From Hyphomicrobiaceae bacterium (GTDB taxonomy: Bacteria > Pseudomonadota > Alphaproteobacteria > Rhizobiales > Hyphomicrobiaceae): a stretch of 64,000 nucleotides of DNA. Within the stretch, counting starts at the first letter, position 1, and every line of letters starts with the position of its first letter. Positions 19,984-29,637 of this stretch are shown here, piece by piece. The notes beneath the pieces are model-generated. The model was not told where the DNA came from. It searched no databases and saw only the letters and a program-made list of their open reading frames with translations. The position numbers and the translations under genes were made by a program. The DNA lies in assembly GCA_008933705.1 (NCBI GenBank), contig WBUN01000006.1, positions 1 through 64,000 on the forward strand. The letters are read 5' to 3'.

Positions 19984-20223
19984 ATGCCGAAGGTTGCAAG
20001 CAAGACGAAGCGCCGCCCCAGGAAATCCGGGCTCGACGAAGAGCTCGATGAAGCCCTGGAGCAGACCTTTCCGGCGAGCGATCCGGTTGCCGTGGGCGGG
20101 GCCACCGCCACAGAAGACCCGCTGCGGCCGGTGGACCGCAAGGCGCCGGAGATCGACAAGGACGAAGTATACGCGCAGAGCTGCCGCAACCCCGCGCTCA
20201 ACAAGCCTTGTCCCGAAGACTAG
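19984..20223 (+). CDS. Small conserved hypothetical with FPASDP motif
   Basis: A 79-aa, mostly hydrophilic protein. After a basic start it has LDEELDEALEQTFPASDPVA, a motif seen in many short alphaproteobacterial proteins of unknown role, and ends in CRNPALNKPCPED with two cysteines. No signal peptide or membrane segment. The stop TAG shares the tetranucleotide CTAG with the stop of convergent parE. The ATG has no clear ribosome site apart from GAGG at 19971-19974. Confidence 0.65.
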   Translation: MPKVASKTKRRPRKSGLDEELDEALEQTFPASDPVAVGGATATEDPLRPVDRKAPEIDKDEVYAQSCRNPALNKPCPED

Positions 20224-22280
20224 ATATCGAGATCCTTGGCGAACGCCGCGCGCTCCTGGATGAAGCGGAAGCGGGCCTCGGGCTTGGAGCCCATCAGGGC
20301 ATTCACCGCCTCGGTCACCTCCGCCTTGTCGTCACCGGCGATCTCGACCCTGAGCAGCGAGCGCTTGCTCATGTTCATGGTCGTCTCCTTGAGCTGGGAG
20401 GCATTCATCTCGCCCAGCCCCTTGAAGCGGCTGATCTCGACCTTGGCGTTGGCCGCGAACTCCTTCTTGAGAAGCTCGTCCTTGTGCTTGTCGTCGCGCG
20501 CATAGACCGACTTGGCGCCGTGGGTCAGCTTGTAGAGCGGGGGCATCGCCAGGTGGAGGTGGCCGTTTTCGATCAGCTCCGGCATCTCCTGGTAGAAGAA
20601 CGTGATCAGCAGCGAAGCGATGTGAGCACCGTCGACATCGGCGTCGGTCATGACGATGACGCGCTCATAGCGCAGGTCCTCGTCGCGGTATTTGGTGCCC
20701 GTGCCCACTCCAAGCGCCTGGATCAGGTCCGACAGAAGCTGGTTCTGCGACAGCTTCTGCGATGAGGCGTTGGCGACGTTGAGGATCTTGCCGCGCAGCG
20801 GGAGCACGGCCTGCCTCTCGCGGTCGCGCGCCTGCTTGGCCGAGCCGCCGGCGCTGTCGCCCTCGACGATGAAGATCTCGGTGCCTTCCTTCGAATTGGA
20901 CGAGCAGTCGGCGAGCTTGCCGGGCAGGCGCAGCTTGCGCGTGGCCGATTGCCGGCCGACCTCCTTCTCGCGCCTGCGCTTCAGGCGCTCCTCGGCCTGG
21001 TCGACCGTCCATTCGAGCAGCTTGGTGGCCTGCTGCGGGCTGTCGGCCAGCCAATGGTCGAAGGCGTCGCGCACCGCGTTCTCGACGATGCGGGCGGCTT
21101 CCTGGGTCGCCAGCTTGTCCTTGGTCTGGCCCTGGAACTCGGGCTCGCGGATGAACACGGAGAGCATGGCGGCCGCGGTGCCCTGCACGTCCTCGGCGGT
21201 GATCTGCGCGGCGCGGCGATTGCCGATCCGCTCGCCGAAATCGCGCAAGCCCTTGGTGAGCGCCGAGCGCAGGCCGTTCTCGTGCGTGCCGCCCTCGGGC
21301 GTCGGGATCGTATTGCAGTAGGAGTTGAGGAAGCCGTCCTCGTCGGCGATCCAGCACACCGCCCACTCGACCGAGCCGTGGCCGCCCTCCCTGTCGATGC
21401 GGCCTGCAAACAGGTCCTTGGTGACGCGAGTCTGCCCCTCGATGGTGACGGTCATGTACTCCTTGAGGCCGCCCGGGAAATGGAAGGTGGCCTCGGTCGG
21501 CGTGTCGTCCTTGATCAGCTCGGGCGCACAGCTCCAGCGGATCTCGACTCCGCCGAACAGATAGGCCTTGGAGCGGGCCATGCGGAACAGCCGCTGCGGC
21601 TTGAAGGTGGCGGCCTTGCCGAAGATCTGCTCGTCGGGCTTGAAGCGCACCTTGGTGCCGCGCCGGTTCTTGACGGGACCGACATTCTTCAGCTTGCCCT
21701 GGGGAACGCCGCGGCTGAATTCCATGCGGTAAAGCTGCTGGCCGCGCGCGACCTCGACCTCGAGCTTCTCCGACAGCGCGTTGACGACGGATACGCCGAC
21801 GCCATGCAGGCCGCCGGAGGTGTTGTAGACCTTGGAATCGAACTTGCCCCCCGAGTGCAGCGTCGTCATGATGACTTCGAGGGCGGACTTCGATCTGAAC
21901 TTGGGATGGGGATCGACCGGAATGCCGCGGCCGTTGTCGCTGATGCACAGGAAGCCATCGGTCTCCAGGCTCACCTCGATCCAGGTGGCATGACCCGCGA
22001 CCGCCTCGTCCATCGAATTGTCGATGACCTCGGCGAATAGGTGATGCAGTGCCTTCTCGTCGGTGCCGCCGACGTACATGCCGGGCCTGCGCCGTACCGG
22101 CTCAAGACCCTCAAGGACCTCGATATCGGCGGCGGTATAGCTGTCGGACGCTTCGGCCGGCTTGCGAACGGGACGGGCCACAGGCTTCTCTACGTGCTCC
22201 TCGGCTACGGCCTTGCGGCCCTTCGACTCGTCGGATCTGCCGAACAGGTCGCGCAAGGCGCCCAGGCGAAAGGCTGGCAT
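20220..22280 (-). CDS. parE: DNA topoisomerase IV subunit B
   Basis: ATPase subunit of topoisomerase IV, which decatenates daughter chromosomes. The 686-aa product shows the GHKL ATPase motifs EVIDNSMDEAVAGHA, SDNGRGIPVDPHP and TSGGLHGVGVSVVNALS, and the TOPRIM motif IVEGDSAGGSAKQARDR with DTD-like MTDADVDGAHI. About 50 residues at the N-terminus are extra and variable. I name it ParE rather than GyrB on its length and the lack of the GyrB insert, and because YTAADIEVLEGLEPVRRRPG is typical of alphaproteobacterial ParE. parC is not in the window. Confidence 0.92.
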   Translation of the reverse strand: MPAFRLGALRDLFGRSDESKGRKAVAEEHVEKPVARPVRKPAEASDSYTAADIEVLEGLEPVRRRPGMYVGGTDEKALHHLFAEVIDNSMDEAVAGHATWIEVSLETDGFLCISDNGRGIPVDPHPKFRSKSALEVIMTTLHSGGKFDSKVYNTSGGLHGVGVSVVNALSEKLEVEVARGQQLYRMEFSRGVPQGKLKNVGPVKNRRGTKVRFKPDEQIFGKAATFKPQRLFRMARSKAYLFGGVEIRWSCAPELIKDDTPTEATFHFPGGLKEYMTVTIEGQTRVTKDLFAGRIDREGGHGSVEWAVCWIADEDGFLNSYCNTIPTPEGGTHENGLRSALTKGLRDFGERIGNRRAAQITAEDVQGTAAAMLSVFIREPEFQGQTKDKLATQEAARIVENAVRDAFDHWLADSPQQATKLLEWTVDQAEERLKRRREKEVGRQSATRKLRLPGKLADCSSNSKEGTEIFIVEGDSAGGSAKQARDRERQAVLPLRGKILNVANASSQKLSQNQLLSDLIQALGVGTGTKYRDEDLRYERVIVMTDADVDGAHIASLLITFFYQEMPELIENGHLHLAMPPLYKLTHGAKSVYARDDKHKDELLKKEFAANAKVEISRFKGLGEMNASQLKETTMNMSKRSLLRVEIAGDDKAEVTEAVNALMGSKPEARFRFIQERAAFAKDLDI

Positions 22281-22514
22281 GGATCTTCAACCCCGTAGCT
22301 GGCGATAGCAGGGTTCTTCCGACAGACGCCACGCACACGGAACCCCAAACGCCCGCGGATCATAGCGAATCCCGGGCCCGTTCAGGTGGGCTCAAGTTGC
22401 ACGCCGGCGCCGCCTTGGCAAGCGGGCGAGGTGCCTCGGCAACATATGTCGTGTACGGGCAGGCATCGGTGCCACGGGGCCCGCCCTCGAGGCGACTTCC
22501 CGGCCCAATCGTCG

Positions 22515-23732
22515 TTAACGCACGGCCACCGGCGCGCTCGCCTCGGGCGGGGTGCTGGCCCAGGGCTCGCCGGTCCGGCCGAGTTCATAGCCGACCGCAA
22601 AGAGCTGCTTCATGTAGTTGGGGTCGAACGGCTGTGTGCTGGCGACCGAGAAGCTTGCCGGGACGGAGGCCAGCCGAAATTCGGCGCCGTCCCGCTGGGC
22701 CGTGGCGTAGATGCGGTTGATGTCGCCGATGCTCTGGCTCTTCGTCACTGTGAACAGCGAGCGCGCGCTGATGGCCAGCGTGTTGGCCTGCACCGCCTCG
22801 TATTCCGGATTGAGCTTGCCGTTCTTGACCACATAGATGCGCCGCATGGGCGGCTTCGGATAGAGCTTGTCGAAGGTGCGGAGCGAAAGATGGGACGGCG
22901 CCAGGAAGACCTGCCGCGTCGGACCGCCGTCGACGTGCATCTCCTCGAGGATGCGGTCTCCGGCGCGTACCTTGATGTGCACCGGGGGGAAAGCACCGGG
23001 AATGGACGCAGACGCCAGGAGCACCTGCTGGAACAGCTCGAGCGCGTAGGCGTGCCTGCTGGCCGCGATCTCGCCCATGTTCCAGATCACCGGGCGCTGG
23101 GCATCGAGGTTGGTCGTGCCGACCAGCAGCACGCGGCCGCTGCGATACTCGTCCGCAATCTTGTCCAGCAGCTTGCGGTCGACGTACTTGGCGATGAGCC
23201 GTTTGAGGGGGCTCGAGTCGGCGAATGCCTCTGCCCCGAGCAGGCCCGCCAACACCTGCGGCGTTGCCAGATCCTCCGTGTCGTACTTGGTCCAGATCTC
23301 GCGCAACTGGCGGTCGTAGGCGGGGCCGAGGAAGGCGAAGGGTGCGATCAGGGCGCCGGCACTCACGCCCGTCACGACCTCGAACTTGGGCCGGTTGCCG
23401 CGCTGGGACCAGCCGGCCAGCAGGCCGGCGCCGAAGGCCCCGTCGCCGGCGCCGCCGGAAAGTGCCAGGTACTCGACCAGGGGGCGTCCCTTCTGCAGCG
23501 AAGCCGCCACCGCCATCCGCCTGGCGCCGGGCATGTGCGTCTGAACGAAGGCAAGAATGTCCGCCGGCGCCTCGTCGCCCCAGAAGCGGGCATGCGCCAG
23601 GCCTGGAATGGTGGCATCGGGCACGAGGGCTGCCGGTACGGGATCGCGCTCGATACGCGCTGCGCAGCCGGTCACGGCAAGTGCCGCGCCGCACAGGACA
23701 AGCGCCAAGTACCACCGCACGACGCGAGACAT
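22515..23732 (-). CDS. Patatin-like phospholipase lipoprotein
   Basis: Predicted lipid acyl hydrolase of 405 aa attached to the membrane as a lipoprotein: signal sequence with lipobox LAVTGC, Cys23 being the lipidation site. The patatin domain shows the oxyanion stretch LSGGAGDGAFGAG, nucleophile elbow GVSAGAL and the dyad aspartate in HVDGGPTR. The C-terminal ~100 residues hold an additional family-specific region. The gene is divergent from the MATE exporter, with a 13-bp perfect inverted repeat in the shared 182-bp gap. The substrate is unknown. Confidence 0.88.
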   Translation of the reverse strand: MSRVVRWYLALVLCGAALAVTGCAARIERDPVPAALVPDATIPGLAHARFWGDEAPADILAFVQTHMPGARRMAVAASLQKGRPLVEYLALSGGAGDGAFGAGLLAGWSQRGNRPKFEVVTGVSAGALIAPFAFLGPAYDRQLREIWTKYDTEDLATPQVLAGLLGAEAFADSSPLKRLIAKYVDRKLLDKIADEYRSGRVLLVGTTNLDAQRPVIWNMGEIAASRHAYALELFQQVLLASASIPGAFPPVHIKVRAGDRILEEMHVDGGPTRQVFLAPSHLSLRTFDKLYPKPPMRRIYVVKNGKLNPEYEAVQANTLAISARSLFTVTKSQSIGDINRIYATAQRDGAEFRLASVPASFSVASTQPFDPNYMKQLFAVGYELGRTGEPWASTPPEASAPVAVR

Positions 23733-23771
23733 TCAATCCTCAGAGGCGGCAGGCCCGGCCACTCTCCCCTA

Positions 23772-23804
23772 CTCGCCGCAACTGGTGACAGCAGTTGCGG
23801 CGAG
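23772..23804. promoter_or_regulatory. 13-bp perfect inverted repeat
   Basis: CTCGCCGCAACTG (23772-23784) and CAGTTGCGGCGAG (23792-23804) are perfect complements around a 7-nt centre. It lies between the divergent patatin and MATE genes, 40 bp upstream of the patatin start. It could be an operator controlling both genes or a transcript hairpin. There is no T-tract, so a terminator is unlikely. Confidence 0.55.
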
Positions 23805-23914
23805 CGTCAACTGCCGGCCGAAGCGGGCAACAGTTTGGCAGCAATCGTGAATTCGGCCACTCGGATCCGGGCAAATGGTATCCGCGGCGGCTTCCAATCC
23901 GGGCGGCACTCCCT

Positions 23915-25348
23915 ATGTTGGCCCACATGACATCCCTCGAGACGCAGCAAGCAAGCGCCGGCACGGAGGTGCGGGCGAGGGCCAACCTTTGGCGGGCGGA
24001 GCTGACCGAAACCATAAGGCTTTCGGTGCCGATGGCCCTTACCCAGCTCGGCCAGATCGCCATGATGACGACCGACCTTATGCTGCTCGGCCGCCTTGGC
24101 GACCATGTCGTGGCGGCGACGGCGCTGGCGCACACGGTGCTGTTTGCGGCGTTCACCGTCGGCATGGGGCTCGTGTCTGCCGTTGCGCCGCTGGCCTCGC
24201 AGGCCTACGGCGCCCGCGAGCCGCGCATGGTGCGGCGCGCTTTGCGTGTCGGGCTGTGGGCGGCCCTGATGGCGGGTGCGCCTCTCACGGCAGCGCAACT
24301 GTGGGGGCGCGAGATTCTGATAGCCCTCGGCCAGAGCTTCGACACCGCGGCCTTGGCGGGTCGCTACCTTGCGGGTCTCGGCTGGAGCTTGGTGCCGGCA
24401 TGGGCGTTCATGGCCCTGCGCAGCTTCATGAGTGCGGTCAACCGACCCGAGCCGGCGCTGTGGATCACCCTGGCGGCGATCCCGGCCAACGCTGTGCTCG
24501 CCTATGCCCTCATCTACGGCGCCTTCGGCCTCCCCGCCCTCGACCTGCTCGGCGCAGGCCTCGCCACGACGCTCGTCAATCTCGGCATGTGTGCGGCCGC
24601 GATCTGGATCGCCTATGCGTGTCGCCCGTTTCGCAAGTATCGCATCCTCGGGCGCTTCTGGCGTGCCGACTGGCCCCTGTTTGCCCGGCTGATCGAGATC
24701 GGCGGTCCGATCTCGGGCACCTTCCTGCTGGAGTTCGGGCTGTTCGCAGCGGCCGCGCTATTGATGGGCACCATCGCAACGAGCGCGCTGGCTGCGCACC
24801 AGATCGCGCTGCAGACGGCGGCCATCATGTTCATGGTGCCGTTCGGCATTTCTCTCGCCGCTACTGTGCGCGTCGGTCAGGCCGCCGGCCGCCGCGATGC
24901 CGTCGGGACCCGCCGCGCCGGCATCGTGGCGATCGGGCTCGGCGTGCTGTTCATGGCAGCGATGACGGTTCTTGTTGCCCTGACGCGTCACGCCATTCCC
25001 TTGCTGTTCCTCGGTGCCAGCGCACCCCAGGCCGAGGAAGCCGCAGCGCTGGCAGCCACGCTGCTCCTGCTCGGCATGAGCTTCTTCATCGCCGACGGCG
25101 TGCAGACGGTGGCGGCGGGAGCGTTGCGTGGCCTCAACGATACGAAGCTTCCGCTGCTGTTCTCCGCCGTCAGCTTCTGGGGCATCGGTTTTGCCAGCAG
25201 TTATTGGTTGGCGTTTCGCGCGGGGCTTGGTGCGATCGGGGTGTGGATCGGGTTGTCGCTCGGCCTTCTGGTGTATGCGCTGCTGCTCGTCTGGCGGTTC
25301 CATGCGCTCACGCGCCAGGGCTATCTCCCCGGGGTGACGGCAGCGTAA
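23915..25348 (+). CDS. MATE-family multidrug/metabolite exporter
   Basis: Inner-membrane antiporter of the MATE family, 477 aa, with about twelve transmembrane segments in two similar halves. Typical pieces are LSVPMALTQLGQIAMMTTDL, LASQAYGAREPRMVRRALR and, in the second half, ATVRVGQAAGRRDAV. Substrate cannot be told. Two in-frame ATGs (23915, 23927) are possible; 23915 has a GGGCGG stretch before it and is reported with moderate confidence. Any longer upstream frame crosses the inverted repeat region and has no homology. Convergent with panC, 8 bp between stops. Confidence 0.9.
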   Translation: MLAHMTSLETQQASAGTEVRARANLWRAELTETIRLSVPMALTQLGQIAMMTTDLMLLGRLGDHVVAATALAHTVLFAAFTVGMGLVSAVAPLASQAYGAREPRMVRRALRVGLWAALMAGAPLTAAQLWGREILIALGQSFDTAALAGRYLAGLGWSLVPAWAFMALRSFMSAVNRPEPALWITLAAIPANAVLAYALIYGAFGLPALDLLGAGLATTLVNLGMCAAAIWIAYACRPFRKYRILGRFWRADWPLFARLIEIGGPISGTFLLEFGLFAAAALLMGTIATSALAAHQIALQTAAIMFMVPFGISLAATVRVGQAAGRRDAVGTRRAGIVAIGLGVLFMAAMTVLVALTRHAIPLLFLGASAPQAEEAAALAATLLLLGMSFFIADGVQTVAAGALRGLNDTKLPLLFSAVSFWGIGFASSYWLAFRAGLGAIGVWIGLSLGLLVYALLLVWRFHALTRQGYLPGVTAA

Positions 25349-25356
25349 GGCTGCAG

Positions 25357-26208
25357 CTACGCGGCAATGTTGTCGATCAGCCGGGTCTTGCCCAGACATG
25401 CCGCGGCCAGCACGCGCAAGGGCCTGCCGGTGCCCGTCGTCGCGGGCGCCAGCGTCCCGGCATCGCGCACCTCGACGTAGTCGACCTTGTCGAAGCCGGC
25501 CGCAAGAATCTGGCCTCGTGCCTCCATGGCGGCCGCTTCGGGGGCGGCTCCGCTTGAGACCGCCGCCGCCGCGTTGGCTATTGCCTTGTGCAGCGTGGGG
25601 GCGATGCGGCGCTGCTCGGGGGTCAGATACGCATTGCGCGAGCTCATGGCGAGACCATCAGCCTCGCGCACGGTCGGCGCACCGACGATCTCGAGCGGGA
25701 GGTCGAGGTCGCGCACAAGCCGTCGCACGACGCAGAGCTGCTGGTAGTCCTTCTCGCCGAACACGGCGATATCGGGCAGCACCTGCGTGAAGAGCTTGCA
25801 GCATACCGTGGCGACACCGCCGAAGAAGTGCGGCCGGAAATCGCTTTCCAGGCCTTCCGCCGCTCCGCCGGGAACAATGCGCGTGGCAAAGCCTTCCGGG
25901 TACATCTCACCCCGATCCGGGCCCCACACGAGATCGCAGCCGATATCGGCGAGCTTGGCGAGATCGCCCGCTTCGTCGCGCGGGTAGCGGTCGAAGTCCT
26001 CGTGCGGCGCGAATTGCGCGGGATTGACGAAGATCGACACGACCACGCGCGCGCACTTCTCCTTGGCGAGCCGCACGAGCGTGAGGTGGCCTTCGTGCAG
26101 GGCGCCCATGGTGGGCACCAGGGCGACGCTCTCGCCGGCAGCGCGCCAGGCTTTGACGGCCGCTCGCAGGCCGGAAACGGTACGGACGACGGGAACGGAG
26201 CCGGTCAT
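25357..26208 (-). CDS. panC: Pantoate-beta-alanine ligase
   Basis: Joins pantoate and beta-alanine with ATP to make pantothenate, the coenzyme A precursor. The 283-aa product has the nucleotidyl-transferase motif PTMGALHEGHLTLVR, the pantoate-site segment VSIFVNPAQFAPHEDF, and FGEKDYQQLCVVRRL and SSRNAYLTPEQR, the KMSKS-like loop. Length is normal. panB and panD are not in the window, so the gene stands alone. A plausible promoter lies 33 bp upstream. It is divergent from putA. Confidence 0.96.
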   Translation of the reverse strand: MTGSVPVVRTVSGLRAAVKAWRAAGESVALVPTMGALHEGHLTLVRLAKEKCARVVVSIFVNPAQFAPHEDFDRYPRDEAGDLAKLADIGCDLVWGPDRGEMYPEGFATRIVPGGAAEGLESDFRPHFFGGVATVCCKLFTQVLPDIAVFGEKDYQQLCVVRRLVRDLDLPLEIVGAPTVREADGLAMSSRNAYLTPEQRRIAPTLHKAIANAAAAVSSGAAPEAAAMEARGQILAAGFDKVDYVEVRDAGTLAPATTGTGRPLRVLAAACLGKTRLIDNIAA

Positions 26209-26240
26209 GGGCGTGGCGCCTGTGCATCGAGTGGCCCGAC

Positions 26241-26268
26241 GTTATATACCGGCCGCCGACCCGGGCAA
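26241..26268 (-). promoter_or_regulatory. Predicted panC promoter
   Basis: Read on the minus strand: TTGCCC (26268-26263), 16-bp spacer, TATAAC (26246-26241). This is four of six for the -35 and five of six for the -10. The predicted start point is about 25 nt before the panC ATG. Confidence 0.4.
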
Positions 26269-26389
26269 GGGCGGGGTGCAGCGGCGCTCCACATCCCAGT
26301 GGACGGTGCGGCGGGAGGCCGGCCCTCGTTCTGCTAAGATGAGCCCCAAAGATTCGCTTGTTCACTACACTTGCGGAGGAAATACCCTC

Positions 26390-29300
26390 ATGCCCCCTGG
26401 CTCTGAAGCTCGATCGGTCGGGGCCGGTGCGGCTGGCACGCCATTGCCCCCGCGCGACGAGATCGCCGCCTATCATCTCTTCGACGAGCCCCGGCTGGTC
26501 GGCGGGCTGGTGGAGCGGGCGATCTATACGGCCGACGAGCGCCGCCGCATCGCTGAGCTGGCGGGGAAGCTGGCGCGTGCTGCCCGCAGCAACCGGGACA
26601 AACACGGCGGTATCGACGCCTTCATGCACGAGTACGGGCTGACCTCCGAGGAGGGCATCATTCTGATGTGTCTGGCGGAGGCGCTGCTGCGCATCCCGGA
26701 TGCGGACACGGCGGATGCGCTGATCGCCGAGAAGATTGGCGGCGGACGCTGGGAGAAGCACCTCGGCGCCTCCGACAGCCTGTTCGTCAATGCCTCCACC
26801 TTCGGCCTCATGCTCACCGGCCGCGTGGTCAAGCTCGGCTCCGACAAGGGCTCGGGTCCGGCCGCCATCCTCAAGCGCCTCATCGCCCGCTCCGGCGAGC
26901 CCTTCATTCGCCAAGCGCTGCGCCAAGCCATGAAGATCCTGGGCGACAACTTCGTGCTCGGCCGCACCATCGGCGAGGCCTTGAGCCGCGCCGCCCCGCT
27001 GGAGGAGCGCGGCTATCGCTTCTCCTACGACATGCTGGGCGAGAGGGCCAAGACGGCCAAGGACGCGGAACGCTATTTCGAGCGCTACATGGGCGCGATC
27101 GAGACCATCGGCAAGGCGACCCCGGTCTTCACCGGCCAGCTGCAGGCGCTGCCGACGCGACCTGGCATCTCCGTGAAGCTGTCCGCGCTCCACCCGCGCT
27201 TCGATCCGGGCAAAGAGGAGCGTCTCGATCACGAGCTGCTGCCGCGCGTCATCGAGCTTGCCGCAGCCGCCCGCCGCCACGGACTGAGCGTGACCATCGA
27301 CGCGGAGGAGCAGGACCGCCTCGATCTGACGCTCGGCATCTTCGAGCAGGTCTTCATCGATCCGGTGATCGAGGGCTGGCCGGGGCTCGGCATCGCGGTG
27401 CAGGCTTACGGCAAGCGCGCCGTTCCGGTTCTGCGCTGGCTGAGACGGTTGTCGCAGCGGCAGCGCAAGCGCATCCCCGTGCGCCTCGTCAAGGGCGCTT
27501 ACTGGGACAGCGAGATCAAGTGGGCGCAGGAGCGCGGTCTTTCCGACTATCCGGTGTTCACGCGCAAGATCCACACCGACGTTTCCTATCTCGCGTGCGT
27601 ACGGCTGTTGCTTGCCGATCAGACGGCGTTCTATCCGCAGTTCGCCACGCACAACGCGCATTCCGTCGCCGCCGCATACGTGGCCTCCGGTAGCCGGGGC
27701 TTCGAGTTCCAGCGCCTGCACGGCATGGGCGAGGCGCTCTACGAGGAGATCGTCGGCGAAGGGCGCCTGCTCAGCGCCCCCTGCCGCGTCTACGCCCCGG
27801 TTGGGGCATACGAGGATCTCGTCGCCTACCTGGTGCGACGCCTGCTGGAGAACGGCGCCAACACGTCGTTCGTCAACCGCCTGGCGGACGAGCAGGCGCA
27901 TCTGGAGGAGATCATCCGCGACCCCGTCGAGAGCGTGGAGCGCGAGCGCGGCAAGGCCGTTCAGCTTCTGCCGCGCCCAATGGAGATCTATCTGCCCGAG
28001 CGTCTGAACAGCCGCGGCATGGCACTCACTGAGCCCACCGTGCGCGGGGCGCTGCAGAAAGACGTCGCCGAGGAGCTGAGGGCAAATTTCGAGGTTGAGC
28101 CCATCGTCGAGGGCCGGCGGGTGAAGGACGCGCACGCCGTCGAGCTGGTGCTGTGCCCGCACGATCGGCGCGAGCGCATAGGCACGGTGCGTGCCGCCGA
28201 TCCCCTGACGGTGGAAGAAGCGCTGCAGAGTGCAAGCGCCGCCTTGCGGGATTGGGATCGTCTTGGGGGGGAAGCCCGCGCGCAGATCCTCGACAAGGCA
28301 GCCGATCTGTTCGAGCGCGACCGGACGCGTCTTATCGCCGTGATGGTGCGCGAAGCCGGCAAGACGCTCGAGAATGCGCTGGGCGACGTGCGCGAGGCGG
28401 TCGATTTCCTGCGCTACTACGCGCACGAGGCGCGCCGGCTGTTCTCCGCGCCGGTGTCGCTCAAGGGGCCGACCGGCGAGACCAACGCGCTCGCTCTGCG
28501 CGGGCGCGGGCCGTTCGCCTGCATCTCGCCATGGAATTTCCCGCTGGCGATCTTCACCGGTCAGGTGGCGGCGGCACTGGCGGCCGGCAATCCAGTGCTG
28601 GCCAAGCCGGCCGAGCAGACCCCCGTCACGGCCTTCCTGGCCACGCAACTGCTGCAGCAGGCCGGCGTGCCGGGGAACGTGCTGCATCTGCTGCCCGGCG
28701 ACGGCGCAGTCGGAGCCGCCCTCGTCAGGGACCAGCGTGTGGCGGGCGTGGCGTTCACGGGCTCGAACGACACCGGCTGGGCCATCCAGAAGGCCCTGGC
28801 CGAGCGGCGCGGGGCCATCGTGCCGTTCATCGCCGAGACGGGCGGCCTCAACGCCATGATCGCGGACTCGAGCGCGCTGCCCGAGCAGGTGATCCGCGAT
28901 GTCGTGCGCTCAGCGTATGATTCCGCCGGCCAGCGCTGCTCCGCCGCGCGTCTCCTGTTCGTGCAGGAGGAGGTGGCGCAGCCGATGATCGACATGCTGG
29001 TCGGCGCGGTGGAAGCGCTCGATGTCGGCGATCCGCTCGACTATGCCACCGATGTCGGCCCCGTCATCGACGAGGAGGCCATGGACAAGCTCGATGCACA
29101 CAAGCTGCGCATCCAGCGGCAGGGCAAGACGCTGGTCGATCTTCCGCTGCCGGATCTGTGCGCCGTGGGCACCTACGTGACGCCGGCAGCCTACGAGATC
29201 GACAACGCCGCGGTTCTGAGGGAAGAAGTATTTGGGCCGATCCTGCACGTCGTGCGCTTCGCCGGCGGACATCTCGACAAGGTGATCGATGCCGTCAACG

Positions 29301-29584
29301 CCTCGGGATACGGCCTCACCCTCGGCTTGCACAGCCGCATAGCCTCGGTGGCCGACTATGTCGCAGCGCATGCGCGTGTCGGCAATCTGTACGTCAACCG
29401 CAACCAGATCGGCGCCGTTGTCGGCGTGCAGCCGTTCGGCGGCGAGGGCCTCTCCGGCACCGGGCCCAAGGCCGGCGGGCCCCATTATCTTGCCCGCTTT
29501 GCCACCGAGCGCGTGCGCACGACGGACATCACGGCGACCGGCGGCAATGTGGCCTTGCTCGGGCTCGGCGATGAGGAGCAGTGA
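26390..29584 (+). CDS. putA: Bifunctional proline dehydrogenase / P5C dehydrogenase
   Basis: Oxidises proline to glutamate in two steps in one chain, passing electrons to the quinone pool. The 1064-aa product has the FAD-binding PRODH barrel (about residues 120-470; SVKLSALHPRF, RLVKGAYWDSEIKWAQ, FATHNAHSVAA) and the ALDH domain (about 540-1030; CISPWNFPLAIFTGQVAAAL, ETGGLNAMI, and the catalytic Cys in SAGQRCSAARLL). It begins without the ribbon-helix-helix DNA-binding domain, so it is the non-regulatory type. The start at 26390 follows GGAGGA by nine bases; ATG 26339 is weaker. No Lrp-type putR is adjacent. Confidence 0.96.
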   Translation: MPPGSEARSVGAGAAGTPLPPRDEIAAYHLFDEPRLVGGLVERAIYTADERRRIAELAGKLARAARSNRDKHGGIDAFMHEYGLTSEEGIILMCLAEALLRIPDADTADALIAEKIGGGRWEKHLGASDSLFVNASTFGLMLTGRVVKLGSDKGSGPAAILKRLIARSGEPFIRQALRQAMKILGDNFVLGRTIGEALSRAAPLEERGYRFSYDMLGERAKTAKDAERYFERYMGAIETIGKATPVFTGQLQALPTRPGISVKLSALHPRFDPGKEERLDHELLPRVIELAAAARRHGLSVTIDAEEQDRLDLTLGIFEQVFIDPVIEGWPGLGIAVQAYGKRAVPVLRWLRRLSQRQRKRIPVRLVKGAYWDSEIKWAQERGLSDYPVFTRKIHTDVSYLACVRLLLADQTAFYPQFATHNAHSVAAAYVASGSRGFEFQRLHGMGEALYEEIVGEGRLLSAPCRVYAPVGAYEDLVAYLVRRLLENGANTSFVNRLADEQAHLEEIIRDPVESVERERGKAVQLLPRPMEIYLPERLNSRGMALTEPTVRGALQKDVAEELRANFEVEPIVEGRRVKDAHAVELVLCPHDRRERIGTVRAADPLTVEEALQSASAALRDWDRLGGEARAQILDKAADLFERDRTRLIAVMVREAGKTLENALGDVREAVDFLRYYAHEARRLFSAPVSLKGPTGETNALALRGRGPFACISPWNFPLAIFTGQVAAALAAGNPVLAKPAEQTPVTAFLATQLLQQAGVPGNVLHLLPGDGAVGAALVRDQRVAGVAFTGSNDTGWAIQKALAERRGAIVPFIAETGGLNAMIADSSALPEQVIRDVVRSAYDSAGQRCSAARLLFVQEEVAQPMIDMLVGAVEALDVGDPLDYATDVGPVIDEEAMDKLDAHKLRIQRQGKTLVDLPLPDLCAVGTYVTPAAYEIDNAAVLREEVFGPILHVVRFAGGHLDKVIDAVNASGYGLTLGLHSRIASVADYVAAHARVGNLYVNRNQIGAVVGVQPFGGEGLSGTGPKAGGPHYLARFATERVRTTDITATGGNVALLGLGDEEQ

Positions 29585-29637
29585 CAGGTTGCGAAAGCGG
29601 GGTGGGCCCAGCGCGGGGACAGCCTTGTCCGCAACGC

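Noticed and set aside
25907-28687. 926-codon open frame on the minus strand across putA
   Set aside because: It is antisense to a perfectly conserved putA, has an Arg/His/Leu/Gly-rich composition and no family motif; such frames are expected in GC-rich genes.
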